The notes under the pieces: generated by a model
The model's database searches: none
Seen by the model: the letters and a program-made list of their open reading frames with translations, nothing else
Told to the model about the DNA's origin: nothing
Made by a program: the position numbers and the translations under genes
Origin: Daphnia pulex
Taxonomy: Eukaryota; Arthropoda; Branchiopoda; Diplostraca; Daphniidae
Direction: 5' to 3'
DNA: 64,000 nucleotides
Assembly: GCF_021134715.1 (NCBI RefSeq)
Contig: NC_060026.1
Location: forward strand, 11,399,001-11,463,000
Part shown: in pieces, positions 61,909-64,000 of the stretch
Position numbering within the stretch: position 1 is the first letter of the stretch
Layout: each line of letters starts with the position of its first letter

Positions 61909-62262
61909 TACTCAGGTGCATTTTTTCAAAAAATTAAAACAAAACGCAAATCAGCGTGAAAAAACTGAGTAGGACTATGTTTTATCATTTTAAACACTAA
62001 ATTTCTGAAACCATGTAGGGTAATATCTGATAAATGATATAAAATAACGAATGATTCATACAACAACATTTTGCGCTTTGTCAGCAATACTCATTTATTA
62101 AATAAATTAATTGTTACTTTAACGGTAGCTACCAGAAAATCAATTAAAACATTTTTGAAAATCTGCTTTATTCTAATGGAGAATAAACAAGCTATATATT
62201 AGTGCGTTTCTTTTTCTTACTTGGGGAATACAGATTTCAGAATACTTCGAGAGGCTTAACAT
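61909..62262. other. AT-rich stretch, likely 3' UTR or flank of the mucin-like gene
   Basis: Contains minus-strand AATAAA (TTTATT at about 62168-62173) roughly 90 bases past the stop of the gene to its right, a plausible poly(A) signal. No other gene. Confidence 0.4.
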
Positions 62263-64000
62263 TCAGACGGACAGCAGTTGTGAGCAAACTGGCGTCATAC
62301 GACTGCAATAATTTGAAAATTTCAAATCACCGAGATCCTCACTTTGGGGATCTGGTATCTGAGAGGGAACTGAAGATCCAGGAATTGGTTTATCATCCAC
62401 TTGAACCGTTGAAGTTTTACTAGAAAAAAGGGCTGGAGAAGTACCGTTAGAAGTTTGAGGCGCTATACTGTTAATCGGAGACACTGTTGTTATTGATTGA
62501 TTAGACTTTAATAATTGGTTGCAATCTTGTGTAGAGTTACGGCAGTAACTTATAGTAAACATAGCATTACGGACCTCTTCTTCTAAGCCGTGAAGAGTGA
62601 ATAATTGGGACGGGTCTAGAAGAAATTCGGATGATTCGACCATTTCAGAGCAGATTGGCCATAGACTACGACAATAACTGCAAGCTTGGATGGTTGAAAG
62701 CAAAAACTCTTTTTGCTTAGAAGGAGTTTCAGAGGAACTCTCCCAGTAAGGTCGAGTGGACTCTAATCGAGGACAAAACGACCGTATTTTCTGGCAATAA
62801 CTGAAATGCGTATCGGCAGATTGGACAATATCGGCTAGACCTTCGGGGACTTCAAGGGAAACAATTTTTTTAGGTATGGAGGATGATAAGGGAACTTGAG
62901 TGGACGGAGAAGGAGTTGCGGGGGGAAGCGTACTGTTTGAATTCGACTGTTTTTCAGAAGAACTTGAATCAACGGTTTTTTGCACTAACTCTGCTACTGG
63001 TGATTTATTAGCTGGCCAGACGGGAGCTGCAGGAACAAGGGTCTGAAAAGCCTTCAATGTATCATTATAAACGGGAGGAGTTTCTCCAATGGATTCTGAT
63101 TTGGAGCAGATTTTCTGAAGGCTATTGCAGTTGCTACAAAAAGACGCTTGTGGGAATCCAGTTGAATCAGAACAGCTTGGCAGTAATTTACGGCAATATA
63201 TAAAAGTTGGGCCAGCAGAACGAATAAATCCTGCTAAAGCTTGAAAGAACGACTGATTTTCAGAAGGTGGGGTTCCAGGAGCTTGAGATACCATATTGAG
63301 GGTAAGAGAGATATCTGGAGAGCGAGTACTAGATGGTGAGGCTGGTGTTGAAGTGAGTTGGGTTTTATTAGTTTGGGAAAGTTGAGGCAAAGACACAGAA
63401 GTTGAATTCTGATTTGAGAGTGAGAGTGAAGCTGAAACTGTAACAGAAACTGCTGGGGAGAAAGTTGAGTTGAGCGTAGATTTAGGTACAGATGAAGAAG
63501 TAGTGGTAGAAGAAAGGGATCTAGCGGTGCTGGTTGCGATACCGGCAGGGTTGGAAGTAGATGAAGTGGTATTATTAGGGCTAGTTGGAGTAGTAGTTGC
63601 ATTTTTAGTTACGTTAGTTAGGGTAGGTGGAGTAGTAGTTGTATTATTAGTTACGTTAGTTGGGTTAGTAGCTCCGTTAATTGAAGTAGAGTTAGCTGCG
63701 GAATTTGTAGTAGTAGTTGCGGAAGTTAGAGTAGTAGATGGGGCGATAGTTCCGTTAACTGGAATAGTAGTTGCGCTAGTTGGAATAGTATTAGTTGCGA
63801 TAGTTGAAGTAGTAGTTCCGTTAGTCGGAATGTTAATAGTTGGGGTAGTAGTTCCATTATTAATTGGAGTAGCATAAGTTGCGTTAGCTGAAATAGTAGT
63901 TCGGGTACTAGTTGCGTTGGTTGATGCAATAGTTGCGGTACTCGGTGTAGTAGTTGCGGCAGTTACAGTAGTAGTTGGGGAGGTAAGAATGGAGGAAGGG
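62263..64000 (-). CDS. mucin-like Thr/Ser-rich protein with CX6C motifs (5' partial)
   Basis: One frame is open from the right window edge to TGA at 62265-62263, about 578 codons; the start lies beyond the window. The apparent start at 63396 is a GTG inside an open frame, not a real start. The first ~200 residues (64000-63397) are Thr, Ser, Asn and Pro in short runs, with many N-glycosylation sequons (NGT, NNT, NVT, NAT), as in mucins. The following ~377 residues contain six CysX6Cys motifs with exact spacing: YCRKLLPSC, NCNSLQKIC, YCQKIRSFC, YCRSLWPIC, YCRNSTQDC and YCSRMTPVC; five of the six have Tyr before the first Cys. Between them are Ser/Pro-rich linkers. No known domain is recognised. 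It is likely an extracellular or gut/cuticle-surface glycoprotein, but no signal peptide can be seen and the function is unknown. An intron with conserved frame cannot be excluded. Confidence 0.75.
   Translation of the reverse strand, partial: PSSILTSPTTTVTAATTTPSTATIASTNATSTRTTISANATYATPINNGTTTPTINIPTNGTTTSTIATNTIPTSATTIPVNGTIAPSTTLTSATTTTNSAANSTSINGATNPTNVTNNTTTTPPTLTNVTKNATTTPTSPNNTTSSTSNPAGIATSTARSLSSTTTSSSVPKSTLNSTFSPAVSVTVSASLSLSNQNSTSVSLPQLSQTNKTQLTSTPASPSSTRSPDISLTLNMVSQAPGTPPSENQSFFQALAGFIRSAGPTFIYCRKLLPSCSDSTGFPQASFCSNCNSLQKICSKSESIGETPPVYNDTLKAFQTLVPAAPVWPANKSPVAELVQKTVDSSSSEKQSNSNSTLPPATPSPSTQVPLSSSIPKKIVSLEVPEGLADIVQSADTHFSYCQKIRSFCPRLESTRPYWESSSETPSKQKEFLLSTIQACSYCRSLWPICSEMVESSEFLLDPSQLFTLHGLEEEVRNAMFTISYCRNSTQDCNQLLKSNQSITTVSPINSIAPQTSNGTSPALFSSKTSTVQVDDKPIPGSSVPSQIPDPQSEDLGDLKFSNYCSRMTPVCSQLLSV

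Noticed and set aside
62263-63396. A complete 377-residue gene starting at 63396
   Set aside because: The start codon is GTG inside a frame that stays open, with matching Ser/Thr composition, to the window edge, so the gene is longer and partial.
63234-63602. Leucine-rich open frame on the minus strand, and the Val-rich plus-strand frame at 63470-63877
   Set aside because: Both are shifted or antisense readings of the low-complexity Thr/Ser repeat of the mucin-like gene.

Overview
The window is animal nuclear DNA. It is AT-rich, its genes have many short introns (mostly about 60 to 110 bases), and it carries eight cuticle-protein genes with a Rebers-Riddiford chitin-binding domain, so it comes from an arthropod. 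The compact introns and the Tyr-Pro-Lys-Pro-Ala cuticle repeats suggest a branchiopod crustacean such as Daphnia. That genus guess is an inference, not shown by the sequence.

Layout. At 1-6.8 kb is a strawberry-notch-type (SNO) helicase gene on the + strand, with remnants of a diverged tandem copy on its left and a repeated flank on its right. At 6.9-9.5 kb is a CD36/SCARB-family scavenger receptor gene on the + strand with 13 exons, one intron of which starts with GC. From 10.8 to 41.8 kb is a cuticle-protein cluster of eight genes, seven on the - strand and one (37.9 kb) on the +. The cuticle genes share one plan: a tiny first coding exon (often only ATG AAA), a signal-peptide exon, then one exon with the chitin-binding domain and a Pro/Tyr/Ala-rich tail. 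At least seven have a TATA box about 30 bases before an ATCAGT initiator. The long spacers between them hold no gene I can support.

From 43.3 to 57.4 kb the DNA is repetitive: a 1.7-kb element with TA target duplications and a large internal hairpin; about 9.9 kb of a ~192-bp satellite with an inverted block, higher-order repeats and a transposon inserted in it; and a second composite of inverted repeats with tRNA-like pieces. At 58.1-59.8 kb is an eight-exon trypsin-like protease gene on the + strand. At 61.1-61.9 kb is a third TA-flanked element. The right edge (62.3-64.0 kb, - strand) holds the 3' part of an unrecognised Thr/Ser-rich mucin-like protein with six exact Cys-x6-Cys motifs.

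Function. The cuticle genes would make secreted exoskeleton proteins that bind chitin through the Rebers-Riddiford domain. The receptor, protease and mucin-like genes are unrelated neighbours. Exon borders were set by hand from GT/GC-AG signals and reading phase. No transcript or database search was available.
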